A DNA stretch of 64,000 nucleotides, taken from Eriocheir sinensis (taxonomy: Eukaryota; Arthropoda; Malacostraca; Decapoda; Varunidae). Made by a program: the position numbers and the translations under genes. The notes under the pieces are model-generated. The model did no database searches. It saw only the letters and a list, made by a program, of their open reading frames with translations, and was not told the DNA's origin. Where the stretch lies: positions 23,501-87,500 of the forward strand of contig NW_026110571.1 of NCBI RefSeq assembly GCF_024679095.1, in the 5' to 3' direction. The stretch's first letter is position 1, and each line of letters opens with the position of its first letter. Shown here piece by piece: positions 25,230-35,589 of this stretch.

Positions 25230-26380
25230 ACTACTGAAGTTTCCACCGTACATTCTTCTGAGAGCAAAACAATATTAAAGCAGCAAACCTTATATTTTCA
25301 GAAGTCATTTTAGTTGGTGAGTCTAAGGTCCGATGCTGTCATTCACGGTTAAAGTAAACCCTTACGCCACCGCGCGAAGAAACAAAACTATCCTGTGACG
25401 GCCGCTGCTAGACGCTGTTGGTATTCTGAGACGAATTATAATATCCGCAGAAATGTGATTGTTATTTCGAGTTCTTATAGTCTGTAATTTTCAAACGTGG
25501 GCATCAAATGAATGTTCCTGCTGCCATTGGTCGAGGCCAACACTGTTATCGTCGGCTCTATAAGGAACGGTGTATCTCTACCTCTGTGGGCTGGAAAAGG
25601 CGGCTGATGTTGCATTTTTTTTAGGGTATAGCAAATAAGAGCATTATTAGCACCTTTCACCGCTACATCGTCCCTCACTGGTCTTATGCGTGTCAAGGTC
25701 ACATCGGCCTACACCAACCACCGGCTGCTGCGTGGCCCACACCCTCCCTGGGCATCACACCACCGAGGCTGCCGTCAAGATCCTCGGTGTGCAGCAGAAT
25801 CAATGAGCACGCCGCCTCGCTCACCCAGACGGAACCACTCATCCGTTAAGACCAGACGCGGAGACCTTCCCACTCCAGCTGATCACCCATCACATTAGCC
25901 ATCAGCATGATCGATTGACTGGTTTGGCCTTGAAATTAGTGACCGTTTCACTGATCTGTCCCGCTAATAACTGCCTTTTAAAGAGACAGTAAGATAGATT
26001 TATGTCATATATTTAGCATCGCAATCTCAAATATCCTGGAATTTCTTACAGTAAAGCTAGAAATGGCGAGTAAAGCTTAGGGCAATTTCAGTATACAGGG
26101 TTTGTCTGTCATTGGATAATTATCTAAAAGCTGAAACTTTAATCGATACGTTCAGGTTCTTTTCAGTTTTCATGACCCTCAACATAGATAACAGCATAAA
26201 TACCACGGCAGTGAGGTGCTCTTAGTGTTCACCAAGTTTATCTAAAGGACAAAAAAATAAGTTACATATACGACTATAGTGTGAGAAACAAAATTCTTGG
26301 TCCCACTACTGGCTGTGTCGTCATGACCTCTCGCAAACTGGCTTGATGAACGCATGGATATATCCATCTGATAATAACTA
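25230..26380. other. No gene recognised
   Basis: Mixed composition, no domains seen. A Pro/Arg-rich 70-codon plus-strand frame (25686-25898) is unsupported. Confidence 0.45.
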
Positions 26381-26718
<338 letters not shown>

Positions 26719-26825
26719 TATGTATACACCCACTTGACAATTTTGCAATTTTTTTTATAATTTATCTTCTTGCATGATCATAAGATTATATTTACCTAGT
26801 CAGTTAGTTAATTTATATGTGCTGT

Positions 26826-27185
26826 TGACAAAAATAGTCATAATCTGCCAGGCTACCAGAATGCAGCGGTGATGAACGCCTTTTTCCATATCATTACCAG
26901 AATTCCCATCTTATAAATCTGCGCTAACAGGCAGCGAAATCTCAATCCAAACAAATTTCTCCAGTAGAAAAATGTCAAGAATGACATCTTAATTTATGTT
27001 TTATCAACACCATAAACTTGAACCATATTGGCGAGTCTAGGATCTGTTTGGACACCTGTCTCTGAGCGCCCGAGGCCGTGTAGAGACAAGCCTACGCATC
27101 GCGGGGCGTGGGGCAAGGGACGAGAGGAGCAGAGCCACACGAGCTGCCAGGCCCACCAGGCCGGGCGCCGCCACGTTGTAATCGT
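26826..27185 (+). repeat. Unnamed ~350 bp dispersed repeat, forward copy
   Basis: Aligns over its whole length with the reverse complement of 28970-29346. Shared landmarks in order: TCTGCCAGGCTACCAG, ATGCAGCGGTGAT.AACGCC, GCAGGCAGCGAAATCT, ATCAACACC, TTGGCGAGTC, GTAAGCCTACG.ATCGCGGG-like and GGCGCCGCCACG. Identity is moderate with small indels. No coding, tRNA-like or LTR-like feature is visible. Confidence 0.82.
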
Positions 27186-27345
27186 TTCCATACTTAACTA
27201 ATATAATAATTTATACTTTATATTAAAACTAATAAAGGTTATAAATGATATCTTAAATAAGTTTTCAAATTAGTCTGTGATAGATATGTGTGCGTGGGTT
27301 ATTGTTTTATAGAAAAAAATTCAAACGAAAACTGCATAACAATCA

Positions 27346-27502
<157 letters not shown>

Positions 27503-27639
27503 GTGTCAGCTGTTAAGTTATATACATAACAATTACCACCTCTTGAATCTTGCATTTCCCTTCCGGCGCGTGCTGATGTTGCGTTTAAGAAGTGGCACGT
27601 GACAGGAGGCCTCGGCCAGCGATCTGCTGACGGCCGTAA

Positions 27640-27957
27640 TTATAACTGTTCGGCAGAGAAATAACAGGTACAGGTGGAGGCACATGCTGCAGCTGCGCGT
27701 GGCGTCGGTGCTCGTCTCTCTCTCGCTGGCCAAAGAGCACGTGGCGGGTGCTGCCCGGGTACAGGTCCGGTGTCATGTGCGAGGCACCACAATTTATAAT
27801 CTCCACGTTTCCCCAGGTGCCCATTTATTGACGAGCCCGAAAGGGAGGATGAACTGCTGGGTGCGCTGCGTGCCGACTGCCCTGGCCGTAATTCAAACCC
27901 GGACCTGCAGATTCGAGTTTAGCGTGCTAACCACTTCCCCACGAAAGAGCCGAGGTA
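27640..27957 (-). mobile_element. tRNA-derived SINE
   Basis: On the minus strand, starting near 27957: TTTCGTGGGGAAGTGGTTAG (A-box-like), then CAGGTCCGGGTTTGAATTAC (B-box-like with a one-base change), then a ~240 bp body with GGGCAGTCGGCACGCAGCGC and a CACCTGGGGAAAC segment. A related body with a similar layout occurs at 62110-62352. Confidence 0.72.
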
Positions 27958-27959
27958 GT

Positions 27960-28780
27960 AGACAAGCACTCACATTATGTATCAAGAGCTGCGCCCAACC
28001 AGGCCTACATCTATGTCTTTATCAAAACCCTGATCTATTCTTTTCACTGCATCTACAAGCACTGTCTGAATGCCTCTTGAAAAGAGCTATCTAGGCCTAC
28101 ACTCACTTCCCTGTAGTGGGGGAGATTTTTATCACTTCCTTATTAGAAATACTTTCTCCTCACCTGAGCGGCGTGACCGTAACCATGCACACATTCCTCA
28201 GAGACTCTCCTAAACTGAGGACATCACCTCAACATGCCGTCTGCTGTCTCCTGCTGGACGCGTCGGAGTTGAAGAAATTTGCGTCCCTTCAAGATCTTTG
28301 AAACTCATTATTCGGTTTACTGAGAGGTGACCCAGCGTTAAGGTTTACTTCTCCCGACACAACTTTGGTAAACTGGACTTAAACTAGAATGAAATTAAAC
28401 ATCGGCTGACCCTCACCGAGTAAAGGGTGTTTCTTGAAGAAGGCAATGTCTCGTTGGTGCCGCATCTGTCTCGCTAATGGGAAGAGCAGCCATAATGTAG
28501 TGCCGAGAAGATTTAGCTTTATGATTATCTCCTTTAATGTTTTTTTTTTTTTTTTATGAATGCCTGCTTCAGTCTGCCCTTCCACGTGTTTATTTCGTTG
28601 TTGGTTGATAGGACGGCCATTCATCAGGGGAAGACAAAGGGCGGGATGGTACGCACGGCCTGACAGCACTGAGGGCCGCCCGCCTGTGTGTCTGTGCGTC
28701 TGATGCGTTCTTATTTTATGTCTCTCTCTCTGTTTGTCTACCTGTCTCACTAAGACAGACAGACAAACAGACGGATACAT
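27960..28780. other. No gene recognised
   Basis: Mixed sequence. A minus-strand open frame (28379-28888) is driven by the adjacent (CA)n and has no domain. Confidence 0.45.
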
Positions 28781-28784
28781 ATAC

Positions 28785-28789
28785 AGTGT

Positions 28790-28883
<94 letters not shown>
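28785..28883. repeat. (GT)n microsatellite
   Basis: About 45 GT units with one CTGT interruption near the left edge. Confidence 0.97.
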
Positions 28884-28885
<2 letters not shown>

Positions 28886-28969
28886 CATAAGAGCCTGTCA
28901 ACATTTTAATTATACCAAGAAAAAGTAGGAGCAGATAAGTGAGAGTAAGCCAAGAAGACTTGCATCGAG

Positions 28970-29346
28970 GGCCCGAGGGCTGGCGTGGCGGCGCCTGGGT
29001 TGGTGGACCCGGCGCCTTGGCCGGCTCTGCTCCTTTCGTCTCCTTCCCTCACACCCGCGATACGTAGGCTTACTTCTACACAGTCTTGGTCCCTCAAAGA
29101 CAGGTTTCCAAACAGTTCCTTGACTCGCCAAAATGGTACCGGTTTTCGGTGTTGATGAAATACGAATCAAGATCTCATTACGGACATTTTTTTTCGTCTG
29201 GAGAAATCTGTGAATTAAGATTTCGCTGCCTGCTATCGTAGATTAAGAGACTGAAATTCTAGTAATGATCTGGATAAAGGCGTTGATCACCGCTGCATAC
29301 TGGTGGCTTGGCAGACTATGATTGCATACTTGTCATAAGCGCAAAG
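28970..29346 (-). repeat. Unnamed ~350 bp dispersed repeat, inverted copy
   Basis: Reverse-complement partner of 26826-27185, about 1.8 kb away. The two copies differ by scattered substitutions and short indels, so the pair is not a recent duplication. Confidence 0.82.
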
Positions 29347-29489
29347 TCGATAACTGTGGGATTGAATAGGTATTATTTTTTTTTCTTGTAAGAAGGTAAC
29401 TGATAAAAATGTAGCAAAGCAAAGTAAAAAGTTGCATGCATTATAAATGTATTATATTAATTATAACATGAAGGAAAAAGCTACTTTCT

Positions 29490-29925
29490 TTTAGGAGGAT
29501 GTAGAAATCAATGAGTTACCCAGAGTGAAGCACTTGCATTCTCTAGAAAGGCGAAGAGTACGAGACATGATCGAGGTTTATAAATGGATGAAGTCCTTTA
29601 ATAGCGGAGATATTCATGAGGTTATGTTGGTAAGAGAACCAGGTAGGACACGTAGTAATGGTTCAAACTGGATAAATTCAGATACAACAGGGACGTGGGC
29701 AAAAATTGGTTAACTAACAGAGTGGTAGACGAGTGAAACAGGCTGAGCAGTCATGTGGTGAGTGCCAATACAATTGTCACATTCGAAAATAGATTAGATA
29801 TATTAATGGTCAGTGATATCCGGTGGGGTTAGATTCACAGGAGCTTACGTTCAAAGGAGCTGCCTTGATCAGGCCTACCGGCATCTTGCAGACTCCTACG
29901 TTCGTATGTTCGTATGTTCTACTCG
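29490..29925 (+). mobile_element. LINE B fragment: CR1-like 3' end
   Basis: The translation HSLERRRVRDMIEVYKWMK, then LVREPGRTRSNGSN, matches the C-terminus of the LINE at 49.1-50.0 kb, with later stops. The 3' end repeats GTTCGTAT and corresponds to the GTTCTTAT octamers of the other copy. An 8-bp repeat tail is typical of CR1 retrotransposons. Heavily 5'-truncated. Confidence 0.85.
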
Positions 29926-29964
29926 AATAATAATAATAATATAGGAATATAAATAGTAGATTAT

Positions 29965-30168
<204 letters not shown>

Positions 30169-30172
30169 AGTT

Positions 30173-30173
<1 letters not shown>

Positions 30174-30248
<75 letters not shown>
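30174..30248. repeat. (CA)n microsatellite
   Basis: About 37 units, separated from the preceding GA array by a short unique spacer. Confidence 0.96.
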
Positions 30249-30250
<2 letters not shown>

Positions 30251-30479
30251 CTGCCTCCCCCTCTCTCCTCCTCCTCCCCCCTTCGTGTTCCCGCCAATAT
30301 CGACGAGGTAAATTTGATTAAATTATTATTTAATTTATTTATTATTATTGTTTATTTTTCTTTACTTCTCTTTCTTTCTCCGTCTCATCTCCATTTGTTT
30401 TCTTTCTTCTTTCCTTCCTTCCTTCATTTATTTATTCGTTCATTCATTCATTCATTCTTTACTTTGACCTTCCTTTAGG

Positions 30480-30875
30480 CGAAAGGGAAGGGAATGAAGG
30501 GAAGAAAAGGAAAGGAAAAGGAAGGGAAGGGAAGCGAAGGGAAAGGAAAGGAAGGAAATTAAATGAAAGGAAGGGAAAGGAAAGGAAAAATAAGGGAAGG
30601 AAAGGAAAGGAAAGGAAAGGGTTAGGGAAGGAAAGGAAAGGAAAGGAAAGGAAAGGGTTAGGGAAGGAAAGGAAAGGAAAGGAAAGGAAAGGGTTAGGGA
30701 AGGAAAGGAAAGGAAAGGAAAGGGAAGGGAAGGGAAGGGAAGGGAAGGAAAGGAAAGGAAAGGAAAGGAAAGGAAAGGAAAGGAAAGGGAAGGGAAGGGA
30801 AGGGAAGGAAAGGAAAGGAAAGGAAAGGAAAGGAAAGGAAAGGAAAGGAAGGGAAAGAAAAGGAAAGGAAATTAA
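30480..30875. repeat. GGAAA/GGGAA purine array with a higher-order GGGTTAGGG unit
   Basis: Tandem GGAAA and GGGAA pentamers. Three ~36-bp higher-order units near 30618, 30655 and 30690 each contain GGGTTAGGG. Pro/Phe/Leu-rich minus-strand frames are artefacts. A (GGA)n stretch follows at about 30990-31055. Confidence 0.9.
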
Positions 30876-31156
30876 AATAAATAAATAAAAAGGGAAGGGG
30901 AACGAAGAGGGGGGAGAGGGTTCGGAGAGGGAGGAGAAGAGGAGGAGGAAGACAAGCGATATAATAAAATTAAATGAGGCCGGTAATGGAGGAGGAGGAG
31001 AAGGAGGAGGAGGAGGAGGAGGAGGAGGAGGAGGACGAGGAGGAAGAGGGAGGGGGGAGGAGAGGAAACATGGAAACATGGAAATGCAGGCAACATAAAG
31101 TCTATTGGCTCTTATGAGGTTGCACACTCTTGTGATTTAATCTGCAATACAGCTAC

Positions 31157-32004
31157 TTGAGCTTGAGGAGCAGGTGAAAGAACCTCGATATTGAGGAGCA
31201 GATGAAAGCACATCGATATTGAGGAGCAGGTGAAAGCACCTCGATAGTGAGGAGCAGATGAAAGCACATCGATATTGAGGAGCAGATGAAAGCACCTCGG
31301 TATTGAGGAGCAGATGAAAGCACCTCGATTTTGAGGAGCAGATGAAAGCACCTCGATAGTGAGGAGCAGATGAAAGCATCTTGATATTGAGGAGCAGTAA
31401 AAAGCACCTTGTTACTGAGGAGCAAATGAAAGCACCTCGATATTGAGGAGCAGATGAAAGCACCTCGATATTGAGGAGTAGATGAAAGCACCTCGATATT
31501 AAGGAGCAGATGAAAGCACCTCGATATTGTGGAGCAGGTGAAAGCACCTCGATATTGAGAAGCAGATGTAAGCACCTCGATATTGAGGACCAGATGAAAG
31601 CACCTCGATATTGAGGAGTAGATGAAAGCACCTCGATATTGAGGAGCAGGTGAAAGCACCTCGATATTGTGGAGCAGGTGAAAGCACCTCGATATTGAGA
31701 AGCAGATGTAAGCACCTCGATATTGAGGAGCAGATGAAAGCACCTCGATATTGAGGAGCAGATGAAAGCACCTCGATATTGAGGAGCAGATGAAAGCACC
31801 TCGATATTGAAGAGCAGATGAAAGCACCTCGATATTGAAGAGCAGATGAAAGCACCTCGATATTGAGGAGCAGATGAAAGCACCTCGATATTAAGGAGCA
31901 GATGAAAGCACCTCGATATTGAGGAGCATATGAAAACACTTCGATTTTGAAGAGCAGATGAAAGCACCTCGATATTGAAGAGCAGATGAAAGCACCTCGA
32001 TATT
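31157..32004. repeat. 28-bp minisatellite, about 30 copies
   Basis: The unit is GAGGAGCAGATGAAAGCACC plus TCGATATT, with period exactly 28. Because 28 is not a multiple of three and the unit lacks minus-strand stops, long repetitive minus-strand frames (up to 276 codons) arise. Nothing suggests a gene. The array starts immediately after the 3' end of LINE H. Confidence 0.96.
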
Positions 32005-32009
32005 CAGTT

Positions 32010-32470
32010 TGCTCCCGACGCAGCGAAATGACATTCGATTCTATATTTGAAGGAGTTGACGGTATTCGAATTTACAATTTCTGATGGAAGATTGATCCAG
32101 TGGGGGATGACTCGGTTCGAAAAGAAACTCCTTCCAATGTCTATTACATCGACTCGACTGAATGGGTAAACCGTTATTTATAGTTCTTGAGTTGGTTTGC
32201 AGTTCAAAGAATTGGAGTAGTCGACGTTATTGAACTTTTTCAGGTACTTGAAGACTTGAATCATATTCCCAAGTAGACGTCTTTTCTCCAGTATAAAGAG
32301 ATTGAGTCGCTTGAGTTGTTCCTCGTACGGATAGGCCCTTAAGGTTGGAATCATCTTCTTGGCGCGTTGTTGAATCCTTTCCAGTAAAACAATGTCCTTT
32401 CTGTAATTAGGAGACCAGAACTGTACTGCGTACTCGAGGTGCGGTCTTACCATGGAATTATAAAATTATA
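32010..32470 (-). mobile_element. LINE H fragment: CR1-like RT C-terminus
   Basis: Minus-strand frame 32453-32178 contains VRPHLEYAVQFWSP, IQQRAKKMIP, YEEQLKRLNL and LEKRRLLGNM, typical of the region after the RT palm in CR1-like LINEs. After a stop or frameshift, FFSNRVIPHWINLPSEIV completes the C-terminus. Related to but distinct from LINE A and LINE B. 5'-truncated. Confidence 0.86.
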
Positions 32471-32751
32471 GCATCACGTCTGGCGCTTTGCACTCTCTAG
32501 TATTGATGAGGAAAAAGGAAACGGTTAGTGAGGACATGGGAAGGGTCTTTGAAGGACTTCAGCACCCTCCTCGCTTCCCATATATCCTCACCGGGAGTAG
32601 CTCACGTCCGTTCGGTAGGTGTCTTCCTACCTACTCCTGCTTCCCAGATAATTTGTGTGTATTTTACTTTGCCGAAAATATCTCACTATATGTGCATGCA
32701 GAAGCATCAGTTCAGCTTCCTTGGTAATGGGACTTGTTATATGCTTGCTTA
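32471..32751. other. No gene recognised between two LINEs
   Basis: Short open frames on the plus strand show no domain. Confidence 0.4.
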
Positions 32752-33943
32752 GTTCACGCCTGGCAAGTCAACAACTGATCGTATCCTAGCGCTTCGCGTA
32801 CTGGAGAAGCGCCGACGTGAGTTTCGACATGGGATGCTTGCAGCCTATGCCGATCTCAAGAAGGCGTTTGATTCAGTGCATCGTGAGACACTCTGGGATC
32901 TTTTGCGACTCCGTGGGATTCCTGCGATGACTATCGTTCTGCTGAATGGCCTGTATTCTGGGAGAGAGTGCTGTGAAGTGTAGGGGAGGGGCTTGTCTAG
33001 CCTCTCTCCCGTGAATGCGGGATTGAGGCATGTCCATGCCCCATCGCTTTTCAACACTTGTATGGACTGGGTACTGGGCAGAGTTGTGGGCCAGAGTCAT
33101 TGCGGAGCATCCATTGGCAATACCAGGGTCACTGACCTTGTTTTTGCTGATGATGCAGTAATCCCGGCGGAGTCGCTGGAGATCTTGGTGATGGCCCTCA
33201 AGGCACTGCTCGAAGACGCAAAGCCCTTGGGACTCCAGGTCTCCTGGGCCAAGACCAAGGTACAGGTGTGTGGAGGCTTGCTGGATGACAGTACAGTCTG
33301 TTCATGCGTGTGGCGAGGACGTTGAGACCTCAGAAAGTTTCACGTATCTTGGTAGCGTAGTTCATAACAACGGTGAGTGTGGCCAGGAAGTCTTACGGTG
33401 GACTGTTCTGGCACGGTGTTATGGACTCGCTCAGCACGAGTAAATACCGTTGTCGATACCTGTGCAGAAGGACAGAGATCCCTGTCTTACTCTATGGTTG
33501 TGAGACATGGACACTAAACGGGGACTTGGAGAGGCGGAGAGATGCCTTTGGTAAGTGTCTACGCAGAATCATGGGATATCGCTGGAATGACTTTGTGTCA
33601 AACCGGCGACTACTCCATGAGGCTGATTCGACATATATTACCTGCATAGTCCGTCAACGCAAACTCCGGCTATACGGGCACGTGGCACGTTTTCCGGAAG
33701 CTGATCCTGCTCATCGGGTTGTCTCTGTAAGAGACAATCCTGAGTGGAGGAGGCCAAGGGGACCCCCACGAAGTTCGTGGCTGGAGCAAGTCGATAGATC
33801 TTGCCGGGAGGTACTCAGGTTGAGAAGGGGGCCTGCATGGAAACTCGCCCGGAGGGACCCCCGGGCTTGTCGTCGTAGGGTGGGCGAGGCGAAGCGCCTC
33901 CCGACCTTACTATTATTTCCGATTGGGGCAAGAGGAACCTGGT
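32752..33943 (+). mobile_element. LINE D fragment: RTE-like reverse transcriptase relic
   Basis: It opens in TPGKSTTDRI and contains YADLKKAFDSVHRE, LVFADDAVI, IPVLLYGCETW, RQRKLRLYGHVAR and RRPRGPPRSSW. LLYGCETW plus the RLxxxGHVAR tail suggests an RTE-related clade; this is tentative. Damage: a stop after RECCEV, a degraded GVRQG motif, a frameshift near 33300 and a small deletion before IPVLLYG. At about 33943 it is fused directly to LINE C. Confidence 0.82.
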
Positions 33944-34780
33944 GTCCTTCAAAGCCTCAAAAACACAGTTTCTCCACCTATCCACTCGACACAATCTTCC
34001 AAACAACTATCCCCTATTCTTTGACAACACCCAGCTATCACCTTCCTCTACACTAAACATCCTCGGTCTATCCTAAACTCAAAATCTCAACTGGAAACTT
34101 CATATCTCATCTCTTACTAAATCAGCTTCCTCGAGGCTGGGCGTTCTGTACCGTCTCCGCCAGTTCTTCTCCCCCGCACAGTTGCTGTCCATTTACAGGG
34201 GCCTTGTCCGCCCTCGTATGGAGTATGCATCTCATGTGTGTGTGTGTGTGTGGGGTGGGGGGTCCACTCACACAGCTCTCCTTGAGAGATTGGAATCAAA
34301 GGCTCTTCGTCTCATCAGCTCTCCTCCTCATACTGATAGTCTTCTACCTCTCAAATTCCTCCGCCATGTTGCCTCTCTTTCTATCTTCTATCGATATTTT
34401 CATGCTGACTGCTCTTCTGAACTTGCTAACTGCATGTCTCCCCTCCTCCCGCGGCCGCGCTGCACAAGACTTTCTACTCATGCTCATCCCTATACTCTCC
34501 ACACCCCTTATGCAATAGTTAACCAGCATCTTCACTCTTTCATCCCTCACGCTGGTAAACTCTGGAACAATCTTCCTTTATCTGTATTTCCTCCTGCCTA
34601 TGACTTGAACTCTTTCAAGAGGAGAGTATCAGGACACCTCTCCTCCCGAAATTGACCTCTGATTTTGAACACTCCTTTAACCTCTGTTCTGGAGCAGTAA
34701 GTAGCGGGCCTTTTTTTTTTTTTTTTAATTTTGCCCTTGAGCTGTCTCCGTAGCTGTAACAAAAAAAAAAAAAAATGAGC
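33944..34780 (+). mobile_element. LINE C fragment: non-LTR retrotransposon C-terminus and 3' tail
   Basis: Joined to LINE D at ACCTTACTATTATTTCCGA. The frames encode LLSIYRGLVRPRMEYASHV, ALRLISSP, SIFYRYFHADCSSELANCM and LWNNLP..NSFKRRVSGHLSS. An expanded GTGTGTGTG run near 34237 breaks the frame. The 3' part has TAGCGGGCC, poly(T), GCCCTTGAGCTGTCTCC and poly(A). A close copy lies at 48236-48880. Confidence 0.83.
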
Positions 34781-34827
34781 CCACTGATTGATTGATTGAT
34801 TGACTCCTGTTTCAAGTGGACACCAAC

Positions 34828-35386
34828 CTTCTTCTTGATTCTGATGAAGGCGAAAAGGTCACAGATGCTTCCCTCCATGGAGTAGATCCCCTCCACCACG
34901 ACCAGCGCGTCCTTGGATGGCCGTGGATTAGGGCCTTGCGCACCTTTCTCTCAAGGTCGCTTGTGCTGTTGTGTTGGAAAACCTGAGGTACGGAAATGTT
35001 GAAAATGTGTTAGTGTGAATATATTTGACTTTACAAGTACATGTGGAGCCTATGGAAGGCAAGTCTTGTGTTAGAAAACCAGACGTACTTTCAAAATGGG
35101 CCCAGAGAAATGCATTCCAAGGACACATGGTCCCCACTAGTGTATTAAGGAATCTACGAGAGGTCAGTCAGTAAAGCATTATCAGATGTACTTTCACAGT
35201 GGCTCCGGATCAGAGAGGCATGGCTGAACTCATCCGAGAGCACCAGATAGCCCGGGCCAAGCAGCGAGGGCAGGTTGAGCACATTGGTGGTGAAGCCCAT
35301 GCAGAAGGTGATGACGTCCTCCACCCCAAGGAACTCCGCCACCAGCGCCTCCAATTTTTTTGTGAATTTCAAGAGTTCCAGTTGAA
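34828..35386 (-). pseudogene. Serine palmitoyltransferase long-chain subunit 2-like relic (two exons)
   Basis: On the minus strand, 35386-35208 encodes LEALVAEFLGVEDVITFCMG, then NLPSLLGPG and LVLSDEFSHASLI. Positions 34982-34828 encode VFQHNSTSDLERKVRKAL and VVVEGIYSMEGSICDL. These match, in order, consecutive parts of the PLP-dependent SPTLC2/LCB2 subunit, which condenses serine with palmitoyl-CoA in the ER. The second exon has an acceptor (CAG at 34983-34985) and a GT donor after KKK. The first has one extra A in a poly(A) run (LEIHKK to LEAL frame), and the second a frameshifting deletion after GHPRT. No catalytic-lysine exon is found downstream in the window. A distant functional remainder is possible, but the frame breaks argue for a pseudogene. 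Confidence 0.85.
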
Positions 35387-35406
35387 CAAAAAGGAAGGTA
35401 ATTTCT

Positions 35407-35408
<2 letters not shown>

Positions 35409-35498
<90 letters not shown>
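35409..35498. repeat. (GT)n(GA)n microsatellite at the 3' edge of LINE A copy 2
   Basis: GT units to about 35438, then GA to 35498, abutting the last conserved bases of the LINE (CACAGACCCCATGG). Confidence 0.96.
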
Positions 35499-35501
<3 letters not shown>

Positions 35502-35589
35502 AGACCCCATGGTCCAGACTTGGTGGTCTGTCCTTAAACCTAAGTGATTTTACATTAATCAGAAGACTCCAAAACGTTGCATTTCTACT

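Noticed and set aside
30459..31127. 222-codon Pro/Phe/Leu-rich minus-strand frame
   Set aside because: Translation of GGAAA and GGA arrays; no start context or domain.
31137..31967. 276-codon minus-strand frame with repeated Ser/Cys/Leu peptide
   Set aside because: It is the 28-bp tandem repeat read through; three overlapping frames are similarly open.
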